Assembly: GCF_000518885.1 (NCBI RefSeq)
Contig: NZ_JAEL01000022.1
Coordinates: forward strand, 1 to 59,128
Source: Bacillus sp. J33
Lineage (GTDB): Bacteria; Bacillota; Bacilli; Bacillales; Cytobacillaceae
Direction of reading: 5' to 3'
DNA: 59,128 nucleotides
Shown here: one piece after another, positions 35,117 to 44,101 of the stretch
Numbering within the stretch: position 1 is the first letter of the stretch
Layout: each line of letters starts with the position of its first letter
Position numbers and translations under genes: made by a program
Notes under the pieces: generated by a model
Seen by the model: only the letters and a program-made list of their open reading frames with translations
Databases searched by the model: none
What the model was told of the DNA's origin: nothing

Positions 35117-35823
35117 GACTCCGGTTCCTCCCGCTTCTCGTATTCTTCAAGGCTAATAGGTTTAAATTTAATTTTATCTCCAGCTTTTAACAGAGTAGGG
35201 GACTCATCATACGGACGAAATAGTTTAGCAGGAGTGCGCCCGATCAGCTGCCAGCCCCCTGGTGTTTCAATCGGATAAATCCCCGTCTGCATCCCGGCAA
35301 TCCCAACAGTGCGCTCCGGTATTTTCAGTCTCGGAGATTTCCTCCGGGGTGCAGCTATTTTCTCAGACATGCCGCCAATAAAAGGGAATCCTGGTGCAAA
35401 GCCAATCATATACACCAAATAGTCACCTGAGGAATGAATTTGAATTACCTCCTCAGGTGTTATCCCATTATGCTTTGCTACAAACTCAAGGTCAGGACCA
35501 TATTCACCGCCGTAGCATACCGGGATTTCCACTACTCTTGATTCTGGAGAATAGCTCACTTCAAGATCTTCCAGAAAGTTCTTAATTAACGAACAAACAT
35601 AATCATAAGGAAGTAAACCATCTGAAATCTGATAGATTAGCAGAGGTTCATAAAAAATAGTGACTGTTGTATAGGCAGGTATATATTCAATCATCCAATC
35701 CGGAGGCAGATTTTCAAGTGCTGCTGTTAAGGTTTGGACCCTTTGATGGGATTCCTGGCTAATTTCATGCCCAAGTTCAATAAGAACAGCATTGTCTCCC
35801 AAAGGGTGTAATCGATATTCCAA
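35110..35823 (-). CDS. pxpB: 5-oxoprolinase subunit B (KipI family)
   Basis: 237 aa. Family motifs: PLGDNAVLIELG, the IPVCYGGEYGPDLEFVA segment, GFAPGFPFIGGM and GIYPIETPGGWQLIGRTP. In B. subtilis KipI also inhibits the sporulation kinase KinA, with KipA counteracting it; whether that applies here is not visible. TTG start behind GAAAGAGGTGAAATAG. First gene of the operon; a palindrome lies just upstream. Confidence 0.93.
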   Translation of the reverse strand: MEYRLHPLGDNAVLIELGHEISQESHQRVQTLTAALENLPPDWMIEYIPAYTTVTIFYEPLLIYQISDGLLPYDYVCSLIKNFLEDLEVSYSPESRVVEIPVCYGGEYGPDLEFVAKHNGITPEEVIQIHSSGDYLVYMIGFAPGFPFIGGMSEKIAAPRRKSPRLKIPERTVGIAGMQTGIYPIETPGGWQLIGRTPAKLFRPYDESPTLLKAGDKIKFKPISLEEYEKREEPESC

Positions 35824-35846
35824 CTATTTCACCTCTTTCATAAAAA

Positions 35847-35863
35847 ATTATTACTGTAATAAT
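35847..35863. promoter_or_regulatory. Palindrome ATTATTAC-T-GTAATAAT before pxpB
   Basis: Perfect 8-bp arms around one base, 24 bp upstream of the pxpB start codon. Candidate operator of the operon; it does not fit the TnrA consensus known for the B. subtilis kip operon. Confidence 0.4.
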
Positions 35864-36133
35864 AATTTCTTCTTGTTCCTATTTGAAAACTGAAATCTAA
35901 TTCTTTTGATAAGGGGGTGCCAACCCTGATTTACAGCCTTTCACATTAGAACAAGTCCAGTGTTTTCCAATATGCAGAATCTTAGGAAAGCTAAATATAT
36001 TATTCTATAATAGACTGAAAATTCTTTTTGTGCAAATTATCCGGATAAACGGAAGACTAAAAAGGATGGGAGTATATCTTTTTACTTTACTGCATGGGAT
36101 CTTTTTGAATCAGATTTTGAAAACTAACCATGA

Positions 36134-36167
36134 AAAAAGGTGCAAACCAGCCGGTTCACACCTTTTT
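36134..36167 (-). terminator. Terminator of the 42-codon minus-strand gene
   Basis: AAAAAAGGTGCAAACC-agcc-GGTTCACACCTTTTT; on the minus strand it ends with CACCTTTTTTC, 22 bp after the small gene's stop. Confidence 0.7.
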
Positions 36168-36188
36168 CCAGATTCAGAAACAGGAACT

Positions 36189-36317
36189 CTATTGCATCAA
36201 GCCGAAGCGGAGAAGTATGGGCCTATGCTGCACTTGCATTCCCGCTGACCTTCTTGCAAAAGTTCCTTTTTTTGCAATGCCAAATGAATACCGTGAAGTC
36301 GCTGTAAACCTGATCAT
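36189..36317 (-). CDS. Small 42-residue basic protein
   Basis: Reads MIRFTATSRYSFGIAKKGTF then ARRSAGMQVQHRP and ILLRFGLMQ. Support: AAAAGGAGGG 8 bp before the ATG, a possible promoter TTGCCA-N16-TAAAAT (36396-36369 on this strand), and a dedicated terminator at 36134-36167. Net charge strongly positive, no membrane helix, no family recognised. It sits in the 740-bp spacer between pxpB and the preQ1 riboswitch; elsewhere in that spacer I see only the palindrome at 35847. Confidence 0.55.
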   Translation of the reverse strand: MIRFTATSRYSFGIAKKGTFARRSAGMQVQHRPILLRFGLMQ

Positions 36318-36475
36318 GGCTTCAGTCCCTCCTTTTGGGTTTGGCTTTGCATTACTGTCTTTTCCACGATTTTAGAAAAATAAAACATTTTGGCAATAAC
36401 AAAAGCGCCTACAAAAATATAGAAATTAATGATAAGATAAAGTGATAGCTAAATAGAAATCCGTATGCCTACGGT

Positions 36476-36509
36476 AGAGGTTCTAGCTACCCTCTTTAAA
36501 AAACTAAGG
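36476..36509 (+). ncRNA. preQ1-I riboswitch upstream of queCDE
   Basis: AGAGGTTCTAGCTACCCTCT then TTAAAAAACTAAGG matches the class I consensus (P1 AGAGG/CCTCT, loop TTCTAGCTAC, A-rich tail ending in AACTAAGG). A terminator follows at 36513-36545 whose arm CTTAG can pair with CTAAG of the aptamer tail. Confidence 0.93.
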
Positions 36510-36512
36510 AAA

Positions 36513-36545
36513 ACAGGTCTGCTTTCTTAGTAGTCCTGTTTTTCT
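36513..36545 (+). terminator. preQ1-controlled terminator
   Basis: ACAGGTCTGC...GTAGTCCTGT followed by TTTTCT; expression platform of the preQ1-I riboswitch. Confidence 0.75.
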
Positions 36546-36565
36546 ATTAAAAGGAGAATTTTCTA

Positions 36566-37225
36566 ATGAAAAATGATAAAGCGCTTGTTGTGTTCAGCGG
36601 AGGCCAGGATAGCACCACTTGCTTATTCTGGGCAAAAGAACGTTTTGCAGAAGTAGAAGCAGTAACTTTTAATTATAACCAGCGACACAAGCTTGAGATT
36701 GAATGTGCCCGGAAAATCGCAAATGAATTGGGAGTCAAGCACCATATTCTTGATATGTCTTTATTGAATCAGCTGGCTCCAAACGCCTTAACCCGTGATG
36801 ATATCGAAGTGAAGGAGGGAGGAGAAGGAGAACTTCCATCCACATTTGTACCGGGGAGAAATCTATTATTCCTATCTTTTGCAGGGGTGCTGGCAGGCCA
36901 GATAAATGCCAAGCATATCGTTACAGGTGTCTGTGAAACAGATTTCAGCGGATATCCCGATTGCAGGGACGTCTTTATAAAATCACTAAATGTTACATTA
37001 AACCTTTCGATGGATGGGCAGTTCGTCATTCATACGCCATTAATGTGGCTTAATAAGGCTGAAACTTGGAAACTGGCAGACAAGCTGAATGCCCTTGAAT
37101 ACGTGCGTGAAAAAACCCTTACCTGCTATAACGGAATTCCTGCTGACGGCTGCGGTGAATGCCCGGCATGCCATTTAAGGAGAAAAGGGCTTGAAGAATA
37201 CCTTCAGAAGAAAGGGGAGCATTAA
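36566..37225 (+). CDS. queC: 7-cyano-7-deazaguanine synthase
   Basis: 219 aa PP-loop ATPase (SGGQDST, residues 11-17) that converts carboxy-deazaguanine to preQ0 in queuosine synthesis. The C-terminal zinc site is [22 protein letters not shown] start behind AAAGGAGAATTTTCTA. First gene of queCDE under a preQ1 riboswitch; queD begins 3 bp after the stop. Confidence 0.96.
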   Translation: MKNDKALVVFSGGQDSTTCLFWAKERFAEVEAVTFNYNQRHKLEIECARKIANELGVKHHILDMSLLNQLAPNALTRDDIEVKEGGEGELPSTFVPGRNLLFLSFAGVLAGQINAKHIVTGVCETDFSGYPDCRDVFIKSLNVTLNLSMDGQFVIHTPLMWLNKAETWKLADKLNALEYVREKTLTCYNGIPADGCGECPACHLRRKGLEEYLQKKGEH

Positions 37226-37228
37226 GCC

Positions 37229-37705
37229 ATGTACGGATTCAGAATAGTAGATAAACTTCAAAAAATCGATAAGGACATTAAACGGGATCAGCTAAAGTAC
37301 CACCACAAACGCGTATTGGTCAGCAAGGAATTTACATTTGATTCCGCCCACCATTTGCACTGTTATGAAGGAAAATGCAAAAACCTCCATGGCCACACAT
37401 ACAAGGTCATCTTTGGTATTAGCGGATTTGTGGATGATAAAGGATTGATGATCGATTTTGGCGATATTAAAGAAATCTGGAAAAATGAAATTGAGATTTA
37501 CCTGGACCATAAATATTTGAATGAAACACTGCCCCCTATGAATACGACAGCAGAGAACATGGTTGTCTGGATTTTTGAGAAAATGGCGGAATCTATTCAA
37601 AATAGGAAAGATCAATATATTGGCGCAAGAGTTGAATTTGTCCGTCTTTATGAAACTCCTACAAGCTATGCAGAAGCGAGAAGGGAGTGGATGGAGGTTG
37701 AGTAA
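37229..37705 (+). CDS. queD: 6-carboxytetrahydropterin synthase
   Basis: 158 aa member of the PTPS/QueD family acting on dihydroneopterin triphosphate. Zinc ligands are visible in FDSAHHLHCYEGKCKNLHGHTYK, and the acid/base residues in LDHKYLNE and LYETPTSYAE. The N-terminal 28 residues (MYGFRIVDKLQKIDKDIKRD...) extend beyond the usual core, as in other Bacillus QueD proteins. Overlaps queE by 8 bp. Confidence 0.95.
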   Translation: MYGFRIVDKLQKIDKDIKRDQLKYHHKRVLVSKEFTFDSAHHLHCYEGKCKNLHGHTYKVIFGISGFVDDKGLMIDFGDIKEIWKNEIEIYLDHKYLNETLPPMNTTAENMVVWIFEKMAESIQNRKDQYIGARVEFVRLYETPTSYAEARREWMEVE

Positions 37706-38429
37706 GATCCCAGTTCTTGAAATTTTCGGCCCGACGATTCAGGGGGAAGGAATGGTGATCGGCCAGAAAACGATGTTTGTCCGCACGGCAGGCTGTGATT
37801 ATTCCTGCAGCTGGTGCGATTCTTCCTTTACATGGGATGGAAGCGCAAAAGATAGCATCCGCCAAATGGAGCCGGACGAGATTTGGAAAGAATTAAAGAA
37901 ATTAGGCAGCGAGGGGTTCTCTTTCGTGACAATCTCAGGAGGCAATCCCGCTCTTTTAAAAAACCTTAATGAGCTTATTGCATTGCTGAAAGCAGAAAGG
38001 ATAAAAATTTGTCTTGAAACCCAGGGAAGCCGCTGGCAGGATTGGTTTTTAGAAGTCGACGAACTGACTATTTCTCCTAAGCCTCCAAGTTCGGGAATGA
38101 ACACAGATTTTGGAATCCTTGATATGATCCTCGAAAATCTGCAAAAAAGAAACGATGCTGAAAAGAATGTTTCCCTAAAAGTCGTCATCTTTAATGATAA
38201 AGACTATGAGTACGCTAAAAATGTTTATGAGCGATACCCCGGCATTCCATTTTATTTGCAAGTAGGAAATGATGATACAGCTTCAGCGGATGACCAGGAG
38301 CTTATTCAAAAGCTGCTCGCCAAATACAATTGGCTTATTGAAAAAACCATGAAAGACCACGATTTAAAAGATGTAAAAGTTCTTCCCCAGCTCCATACTT
38401 ATATTTGGGGCAATAAGAGAGGCGTATAG
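37698..38429 (+). CDS. queE: 7-carboxy-7-deazaguanine synthase (radical SAM)
   Basis: 243 aa radical-SAM enzyme converting carboxytetrahydropterin to carboxy-deazaguanine. The 4Fe-4S cluster cysteines are Cys33, Cys37 and Cys40 in AGCDYSCSWCDSS, followed by the SAM-binding VTISGGNPAL. I start it at TTG 37698 (AAGGGAGTGGATGGAG upstream) because the family begins IPVLEIFGPTIQGEG; an upstream frame is an accidental extension. Together with queC and queD it completes preQ0 synthesis after GTP cyclohydrolase. Confidence 0.94.
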   Translation: MSKIPVLEIFGPTIQGEGMVIGQKTMFVRTAGCDYSCSWCDSSFTWDGSAKDSIRQMEPDEIWKELKKLGSEGFSFVTISGGNPALLKNLNELIALLKAERIKICLETQGSRWQDWFLEVDELTISPKPPSSGMNTDFGILDMILENLQKRNDAEKNVSLKVVIFNDKDYEYAKNVYERYPGIPFYLQVGNDDTASADDQELIQKLLAKYNWLIEKTMKDHDLKDVKVLPQLHTYIWGNKRGV

Positions 38430-38441
38430 TAGCTTGCTAGA

Positions 38442-38471
38442 CCCGTACCTATTTTCGTGCGGGTTTTTCTA
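38442..38471 (+). terminator. queCDE terminator
   Basis: ACCCGTAC...CGTGCGGGT followed by TTTTCT. Confidence 0.75.
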
Positions 38472-38583
38472 ATTGGCAGCGTTTTACAGAAAAATTTGCT
38501 TGTCTTCAAGAATTATATGTTATTATAACGTTTGAACTTAGCATTATATACCAGTTCGAAATCTAATAGTTAGGGAGAGTTAG

Positions 38584-39690
38584 ATGACTGATCAAACCAT
38601 TATTCGATTTGATAGCGTTACAAAAAGGTATGATAATGACGAGCCAGTTTTGAATAATGTAAGTTTTGAAATTGAACGGGGGAAATTTTATACGCTTTTG
38701 GGTCCATCTGGCTGCGGCAAAACCACCATTCTCAGGCTGATTGCTGGTTTCATTGAACCTTCTGAAGGCGAAATCTATTTCAATGGGAAAATGATTAACC
38801 ATGTGCCGGCTAATAAACGGCAGGTGAACACCGTCTTTCAGGATTATGCTCTCTTTCCCCATCTGAATGTTTTCGAAAATATTGCTTTTGGCTTGAAAAT
38901 TAAAAAGATGAAGAAAGCCGAGATTGAGAATAAAGTGAAGGAAGCATTGCGCTTTGTCAATCTTGAAGGCTATGAAAATCGTGAAATTAAAGAGATGTCG
39001 GGCGGCCAGCGCCAGCGTGTGGCGATTGCAAGGGCCATTGTCAATGAACCAGAAGTCATTTTGCTTGATGAACCGTTATCTGCCCTGGACTTAAAGCTCA
39101 GAACCGAAATGCAGTACGAACTCAGGGAATTGCAGCAGAGACTTGGCATTACTTTTATATTTGTCACACACGACCAGGAAGAAGCACTGGCCATGTCGGA
39201 TGAGATTTTCGTACTGAATAATGGCATTATTGAACAAAGCGGCACCCCTACAGATATTTACGATGAACCAATCAACCGTTTTGTTGCTGATTTTATCGGA
39301 GAATCGAATATAGTAAGCGGAACCATGATCCAGGATTATCGCGTTCAGTTTGCCGGCAAAACCTTTGAGTGTGTGGACGGTGGTTTTGAAACAAATGAAG
39401 AAGTCGAAATCGTTATCCGGCCAGAAGATTTAGCCATAACGGCACCTGATAACGGCAAACTCCAGGTAAAAGTGGATTCACAGCTGTTCAGGGGAGTCCA
39501 CTACGAAATCTGCTGCTGCGACAACGATGGAAATGAGTGGCTGGTCCACTCGACCAAAAAGGCTGTTGTAGGGGATTCGATTGGCCTTCACTTTGACCCT
39601 GAAGCCATCCATGTTATGAGGCATGGGGAAACTGAAGATGAATTTGATAAGCGGCTTGAAGCTTATGAAGAGGGAAGCCATGAGGAATAA
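38584..39690 (+). CDS. potA: Spermidine/putrescine ABC transporter ATP-binding protein
   Basis: 368 aa. Walker [10 protein letters not shown] (40-48), ABC signature SGGQRQR (139-145), Walker B VILLDEP (158-164), H-loop FVTHDQEEA, and a C-terminal TOBE-type regulatory domain (about 290-345). The N-terminal [20 protein letters not shown] is typical of the polyamine/thiamine group. Start ATG behind TAGGGAGAGTTAG. First gene of potABCD; its end overlaps potB by 11 bp. Confidence 0.94.
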   Translation: MTDQTIIRFDSVTKRYDNDEPVLNNVSFEIERGKFYTLLGPSGCGKTTILRLIAGFIEPSEGEIYFNGKMINHVPANKRQVNTVFQDYALFPHLNVFENIAFGLKIKKMKKAEIENKVKEALRFVNLEGYENREIKEMSGGQRQRVAIARAIVNEPEVILLDEPLSALDLKLRTEMQYELRELQQRLGITFIFVTHDQEEALAMSDEIFVLNNGIIEQSGTPTDIYDEPINRFVADFIGESNIVSGTMIQDYRVQFAGKTFECVDGGFETNEEVEIVIRPEDLAITAPDNGKLQVKVDSQLFRGVHYEICCCDNDGNEWLVHSTKKAVVGDSIGLHFDPEAIHVMRHGETEDEFDKRLEAYEEGSHEE

Positions 39691-40483
39691 TTCAAGGAAC
39701 CTCTATTTGATACCATATGTTTTATGGATTGTGCTTTTTGTCATCACACCTTTGCTGCTTGTCCTATATTATTCCTTTTTTGATATAGAAGGGCAATTTA
39801 CGTTTAAAAACTATAAGAAATTTTTTACGCCCGTCTATTTAAAAATGACATTAAGTTCGTTCTGGTATGCGTTTTTAATTACATTTTTTTCTTTGGTAAT
39901 TGCCTACCCGACAGCATATTTGCTGACGAAAACAAAACATAAGCAGCTTTGGCTTCTATTAATCATACTGCCATCCTGGATTAACCTGCTCCTGAAGGCA
40001 TACGCTTTTCTTGGCATATTTGGTACATATGGTGCAGCCAACAGCTTTTTGGAGGCAATGGGCATAGGAAGCAAGCAGATCCTTTTTACTGATTTCAGCT
40101 TCGTTTTTGTATCGGTTTATATCTTTTTGCCTTTTATGATATTGCCGATCTTCAATTCATTAGATGAGTTAAATCCAACACTTGTGGATGCTTCTAAAGA
40201 TCTTGGGGGGTCCTCCTGGATAACGTTCAGGCGTGTTGTTTTTCCTTTAACTCTTGATGGCGTTAAAGCCGGTTGCCAGATCGTCTTTATTCCCGCCTTG
40301 TCGTTGTTCATGCTGACAAGGCTCATTGCTGGAAACCGGGTAATCACATTGGGGACAGCAATAGAACAGCATTTCCTTGTGACGCAGGACTGGGGAATGG
40401 GGTCGACGATAGCGGTATTCCTTATCATTGCAATGATCCTTATTATGGTCCTGACAGGCAGAAGAAAGCGGGGGATACTATAA
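39680..40483 (+). CDS. potB: Spermidine/putrescine ABC transporter permease B
   Basis: 267 aa, six predicted helices, with the EAA loop [19 protein letters not shown] that docks to PotA. Start ATG 39680, behind AAGAGGGAAGCC within the potA end; the upstream extension of this frame lies in potA. The stop overlaps the potC start by one base. Confidence 0.93.
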   Translation: MRNNSRNLYLIPYVLWIVLFVITPLLLVLYYSFFDIEGQFTFKNYKKFFTPVYLKMTLSSFWYAFLITFFSLVIAYPTAYLLTKTKHKQLWLLLIILPSWINLLLKAYAFLGIFGTYGAANSFLEAMGIGSKQILFTDFSFVFVSVYIFLPFMILPIFNSLDELNPTLVDASKDLGGSSWITFRRVVFPLTLDGVKAGCQIVFIPALSLFMLTRLIAGNRVITLGTAIEQHFLVTQDWGMGSTIAVFLIIAMILIMVLTGRRKRGIL

Positions 40484-41286
40484 TGAAAAAAAACAGGAAA
40501 CTGCCGGCAATTTATTTGGCTATTGTATTTGCGATCCTGTATGCCCCGATATTTTACTTGATCTATTATTCGTTCAACAGCGGCGGAACCATGTACCAGT
40601 TCGAAGGATTCACACTTGAATGGTATCGGGAGCTGTTTGATGATACAAGGCTTTTAATCATTGTTCTGAATACTGTTATTGTTGCATTACTATCTGCAGC
40701 TATTTCGACTATCATTGGAGTTGCAGGGGCGCTTGCCATAGCATATGCGAGAAAAAGAAGAGTGAAAACTACGCTGCTTTCACTGAATAATGTGCTGATT
40801 GTCAGCCCTGACGTCATAATTGGGGCCTCCTTTTTAATTCTTTTTACAATGATTGGCCTGAATCTGGGATTCATATCTGTTTTGCTGGCCCATATAGCTT
40901 TTAGCGTCCCAATTGTTGTATTGATGGTTTTGCCAAAGATAGAAGAGATGAGCCAGTCCATGATCTATGCTGCGATGGATCTCGGGGCAAGCAGGTGGGA
41001 TGTTTTGTCAAAAGTCATTCTGCCTTATATTACTCCTGGCATTTTTACAGGCTTTTTCATGGCGTTGACATACTCGCTGGACGATTTTGCTGTAACTTTC
41101 TTTGTGACAGGAAACGGTTTTACAACCCTGTCAGTAGAAATTTACTCATTGGCAAGAAGGGGAGTTTCCTTAAATATCAATGCTTTATCTACACTGCTGT
41201 TTCTTTTCACCATTTTGCTTGTAGCAGGCTATTATGTCATCACCAAGCGAAATGGAAAGGCGAATGGGATGGGGGTAAGGCAATGA
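40483..41286 (+). CDS. potC: Spermidine/putrescine ABC transporter permease C
   Basis: 267 aa, six helices, EAA loop EEMSQSMIYAAMDLGASRWDVL. ATG 40483 follows AAGCGGGGGATACTATA. FNSGGTMYQFEGFTLEWY in the first loop is typical of PotC. Overlaps potD by four bases. Confidence 0.93.
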   Translation: MKKNRKLPAIYLAIVFAILYAPIFYLIYYSFNSGGTMYQFEGFTLEWYRELFDDTRLLIIVLNTVIVALLSAAISTIIGVAGALAIAYARKRRVKTTLLSLNNVLIVSPDVIIGASFLILFTMIGLNLGFISVLLAHIAFSVPIVVLMVLPKIEEMSQSMIYAAMDLGASRWDVLSKVILPYITPGIFTGFFMALTYSLDDFAVTFFVTGNGFTTLSVEIYSLARRGVSLNINALSTLLFLFTILLVAGYYVITKRNGKANGMGVRQ

Positions 41287-42356
41287 AAAAGCTCGTTCAA
41301 GCGCTCGCCGCAGTTTTAGCTGTTTCATTAGCCCTGCTGTACATTGTATCCCGTCTGAATTCTTCTCAGGGTTTAACTAGCGGCAGCACGCTGACCATTT
41401 TTAACTGGGGCGATTATATTGACGCTGAGCTCGTGGAACAATTTGAGCAAGAGACAGGCATTAAAGTGATTTATGAAACCTTTGATTCAAACGAAGCCAT
41501 GATGACCAAAATTGAACAGGGCGGGACCGCTTATGATATTGCCGTTCCTTCCGAATATGCCATCGAAAAGATGAAGGAGGAAGGGCTTCTTTTGCCGGTA
41601 GACCATTCAAAAATTCCTAACTTAAAATATATTGACTCCCGTTTCATGGATTTGCCTTTTGATCCGGACAATGAATATTCCATCCCCTATTTCTGGGGTA
41701 CTGTCGGAATTTTATATAACACAGATATTCTGGGTGACAAAAAAATCACAAGCTGGAATGACTTGTGGGATCATGAACTGAAGAATCAAATCCTTCTTAT
41801 TGATGGGGCCCGTGAAGTAATGGGAATGGGGCTGAATAGTCTTCATTACTCACTGAATGATAAAAACAAAGATCACCTGGTTGAAGCGAAAACTAAACTT
41901 GATAAGCTCACACCAAATATTAAGGCTATTGTCGGAGACGAAATCCGGATGCTGATGGAAAATGATGAAGCAGGCATCGGAGTGGTTTGGTCCGGTACAG
42001 CGCAGGAACTCATGTGGGAAAAAGATAATCTTGAATATGTTGTACCTAGGGAAGGATCTAACCTTTGGTTTGACAATATGGTGATCCCTAAAACGGCTAA
42101 GAATCCAGCTGCAGCACATCGGTTTATAAATTTTATGCTTGATCCGGAGGTTGCTGCTCAAAATACCGAATATGTAGGATACTCCACGCCAAATAAAGAG
42201 GCGCTGAAATATATGGAAGAAGAAATCATCAGTGATGAGCGATTTTATCCTGATGAAGACATGACTGCACGCCTTGAGGTATATGAGAACTTAGGGAAAA
42301 AAATGCTTGCTTATTATAATGAACTGTTTCTTGAATTTAAAATGCATAAGAAATAA
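41283..42356 (+). CDS. potD: Spermidine/putrescine-binding protein
   Basis: 357 aa periplasmic-type binding protein: TLTIFNWGDYIDAELVEQF, YDIAVPSEYAIEKM, FWGTVGILYNTD, GSNLWFDNMVIPKTAKN. The aspartates and aromatic residues that clasp polyamines in PotD have counterparts in these segments. The N-terminus (residues 6-24) is hydrophobic but has no lipobox cysteine, so the protein is either anchored by this helix or processed and released, unlike lipoprotein PotD homologues. Last gene of the operon; terminator at 42365-42395. Confidence 0.93.
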   Translation: MKKLVQALAAVLAVSLALLYIVSRLNSSQGLTSGSTLTIFNWGDYIDAELVEQFEQETGIKVIYETFDSNEAMMTKIEQGGTAYDIAVPSEYAIEKMKEEGLLLPVDHSKIPNLKYIDSRFMDLPFDPDNEYSIPYFWGTVGILYNTDILGDKKITSWNDLWDHELKNQILLIDGAREVMGMGLNSLHYSLNDKNKDHLVEAKTKLDKLTPNIKAIVGDEIRMLMENDEAGIGVVWSGTAQELMWEKDNLEYVVPREGSNLWFDNMVIPKTAKNPAAAHRFINFMLDPEVAAQNTEYVGYSTPNKEALKYMEEEIISDERFYPDEDMTARLEVYENLGKKMLAYYNELFLEFKMHKK

Positions 42357-42364
42357 TTATTTTG

Positions 42365-42395
42365 ACTGCCAGGACATGTATCTGGCAGTTTTTTG
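42365..42395 (+). terminator. potABCD terminator
   Basis: ACTGCCAG ... CTGGCAGT followed by TTTTTG; perfect 8-bp stem. Confidence 0.88.
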
Positions 42396-42446
42396 CTGAA
42401 AAGATTTTTTGAACTCTGGGAATGCTAGCAAAAAGGAGTGAGGATA

Positions 42447-43221
42447 ATGAAAATAGTCTATAGCTTTCTGTTATTGATTTTTTCATTTTCAGTTACTGGA
42501 GCTGAGGCAGGAGCCTCTTCACAAAAACCGGAGCTGGCAATTGTCATCGATGACCTTGGCAACAATATGAAGGGTACGTCTGAAATGATGGAATTTTCCT
42601 GTAAGCTTAACCGTAGCTGTCATGCCTTTCATGCCAACTACTAAGCAAGATGCCGAGATGGCGGTGAAAAATGGCCATGAGGTTATTATTCATATGCCAA
42701 TGGAACCGAAAAGAGGGAAGAAGAGCTGGCTGGGACCGGGTGCCATTACAACCGATTTGAGCAATGAAGAAATCCGCAAAAGAGTGGAGGCTGCTATTAA
42801 AGAAGTGCCGCACGCTGTCGGGATGAATCACCATATGGGCTCAAGGGCAACTGAGAATGAACGCGTCATGAGAATCGTTCTGGAAGTCTGCAAGGAGCAT
42901 GGGCTTTTTTATCTGGACAGCAAAACAACTGGTAAGAGTGTAGCAGGGAAATTAGCCAAAGAAATAGGAGTTCCATATGTGGAGAATAATATATTTTTCG
43001 ACGATATTTACACAACTTCCCATATAACCAAACAGGCGGATAGGCTAGCCGAAAAGCTTGTTAAAAATGAAAGGATCATAGCCATTGGCCATGTAGGCAT
43101 CACAGGAACGAAAATGGTATCCGTCCTGAAAGAATATATCCCTGTCTATAAACAAAAAGCCGAGATTGTACCACTATCTGAACTAATCCCTGGCTACGAA
43201 TTCATTGACAAAGGAATTTAA
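42447..43221 (+). pseudogene. Divergent polysaccharide deacetylase (YibQ/DUF610) gene with a frameshift
   Basis: ATG 42447 (AAAAAGGAG upstream) gives a signal peptide and ELAIVIDDLGNNMKGT, the metal-site start of YibQ-type deacetylases. At about 42609 an extra A in AAGCTTAACCG shifts the frame; the rest (LTVAVMPFMPTTKQDAE, EVIIHMPMEPKRGKKSW, GMNHHMGSRAT, FFDDIYTTSHI) is read in another frame to 43221. Removing one base gives about 257 aa of normal composition. As written the product would stop after 66 residues. Confidence 0.8.
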
Positions 43222-43227
43222 AAAATA

Positions 43228-43456
43228 AGGACTCTTTTCGTAAGTTTGTTGTTTTTTGAAGGCAAACTTAGTTTATCGAACTGAGTTGATTGCAGCGGAG
43301 CACACTTGACTCCTCCTCAGAAGAGAGGGAAGAGGGAGACCCCACAGGCGAAGCCAAGGAGGCACTCATTCCTCCCCGCGGAGATCAATTGTCCCGTGCT
43401 GAAATCAACGGGCAAAGTTTATAAACTAAAACAACAATCTATGAGAAAAGAGCCAA
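43228..43456. repeat. Bacillaceae-type intergenic palindromic repeat element
   Basis: About 230 bp with long imperfect terminal inverted repeats: GACTCTTTTCGTAAG and GTTTGTTGTTTT at the left against AAAACAACAATC and ATGAGAAAAGAGCC at the right. The centre carries GAACTGAGTTGATTG, GAGACCCCACAGGCG, GAGGCACTCATTCCTCC and CCGCGGA, blocks I recognise from an abundant non-coding repeat of Bacillus-group genomes. It contains no transposase and is best described as a MITE-like structured element. Confidence 0.7.
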
Positions 43457-43460
43457 AAAT

Positions 43461-43493
43461 AAAGCTGCAAACCAGTGCGGTTTGCAGCTTTTA
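43461..43493. terminator. Strong hairpin beside the repeat element
   Basis: AAAGCTGCAAACC-agtgc-GGTTTGCAGCTTT, perfect 13-bp stem with a T-run. Confidence 0.85.
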
Positions 43494-43538
43494 TGGTGTG
43501 CAATAATGCAGTTCAGTGGTGGCATAGGTATCCAAGGG

Positions 43539-43741
43539 GGCCGCCCACATTCCGGTCTGGTTAGTCTACGCAACGAAGCGAAGTTAGAAGAGGTGGGCGG
43601 CCGTGAATATAGTATATGCAAACAGAGCAAAACGATGCAAAAAACCTTCCTGAACGCTGGCATGACATGCTTTAATTATTAATTAATAAGTTTTTCCCGT
43701 ACAGCTTCAGCGGATCAGCTGAAACTTTTAATAATTAAGCA
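43539..43741. other. Further structured DNA in the 880-bp spacer 43222-44101
   Basis: GGCCGCCCAC (43539-43548) pairs perfectly with GTGGGCGGCC (43593-43602). Next, GCTTTAATTATTAA (from 43669) pairs with TTAATAATTAAGC (to 43740), enclosing an inner TTCAGC/GCTGAA hairpin. No coding potential is credible. From 43742 to 44090 I see only AT-rich DNA before the M14 gene. Confidence 0.5.
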
Positions 43742-44101
43742 AAACCAGGAAGAGCCCTTTATTAAAACCTTTTTTGAAGATTTATTATTATTTTATATAA
43801 TATAGTTTACATAAAAATATTATGATAAACAAAAAAGAAAATACCTTTCCTGTATTCGACAAGCTTCCGGATTTTGCAATTTATATAAAAAAAGTCTTTT
43901 GACCTATTCTCCTTATGTCCATTGTTTTTAAATCTTCATCCACGAATATAGTTGCAGGAAATTAAGCATAATTTAAATCCTTTTTATTCGGATGATAGGA
44001 ATATTAGCTGGTTTTTTCGGTATCTGTCTAAATATGACAATTTATTTTGCTAGTAAATCTTATAATGGGCTGGCATATAAAAAAATTGGAGGTGCTGGTT
44101 A

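Noticed and set aside
36030-36375. Two plus-strand frames in the spacer before queC
   Set aside because: They cross a strong terminator hairpin, have no ribosome site, and the opposite strand has a better supported small gene.
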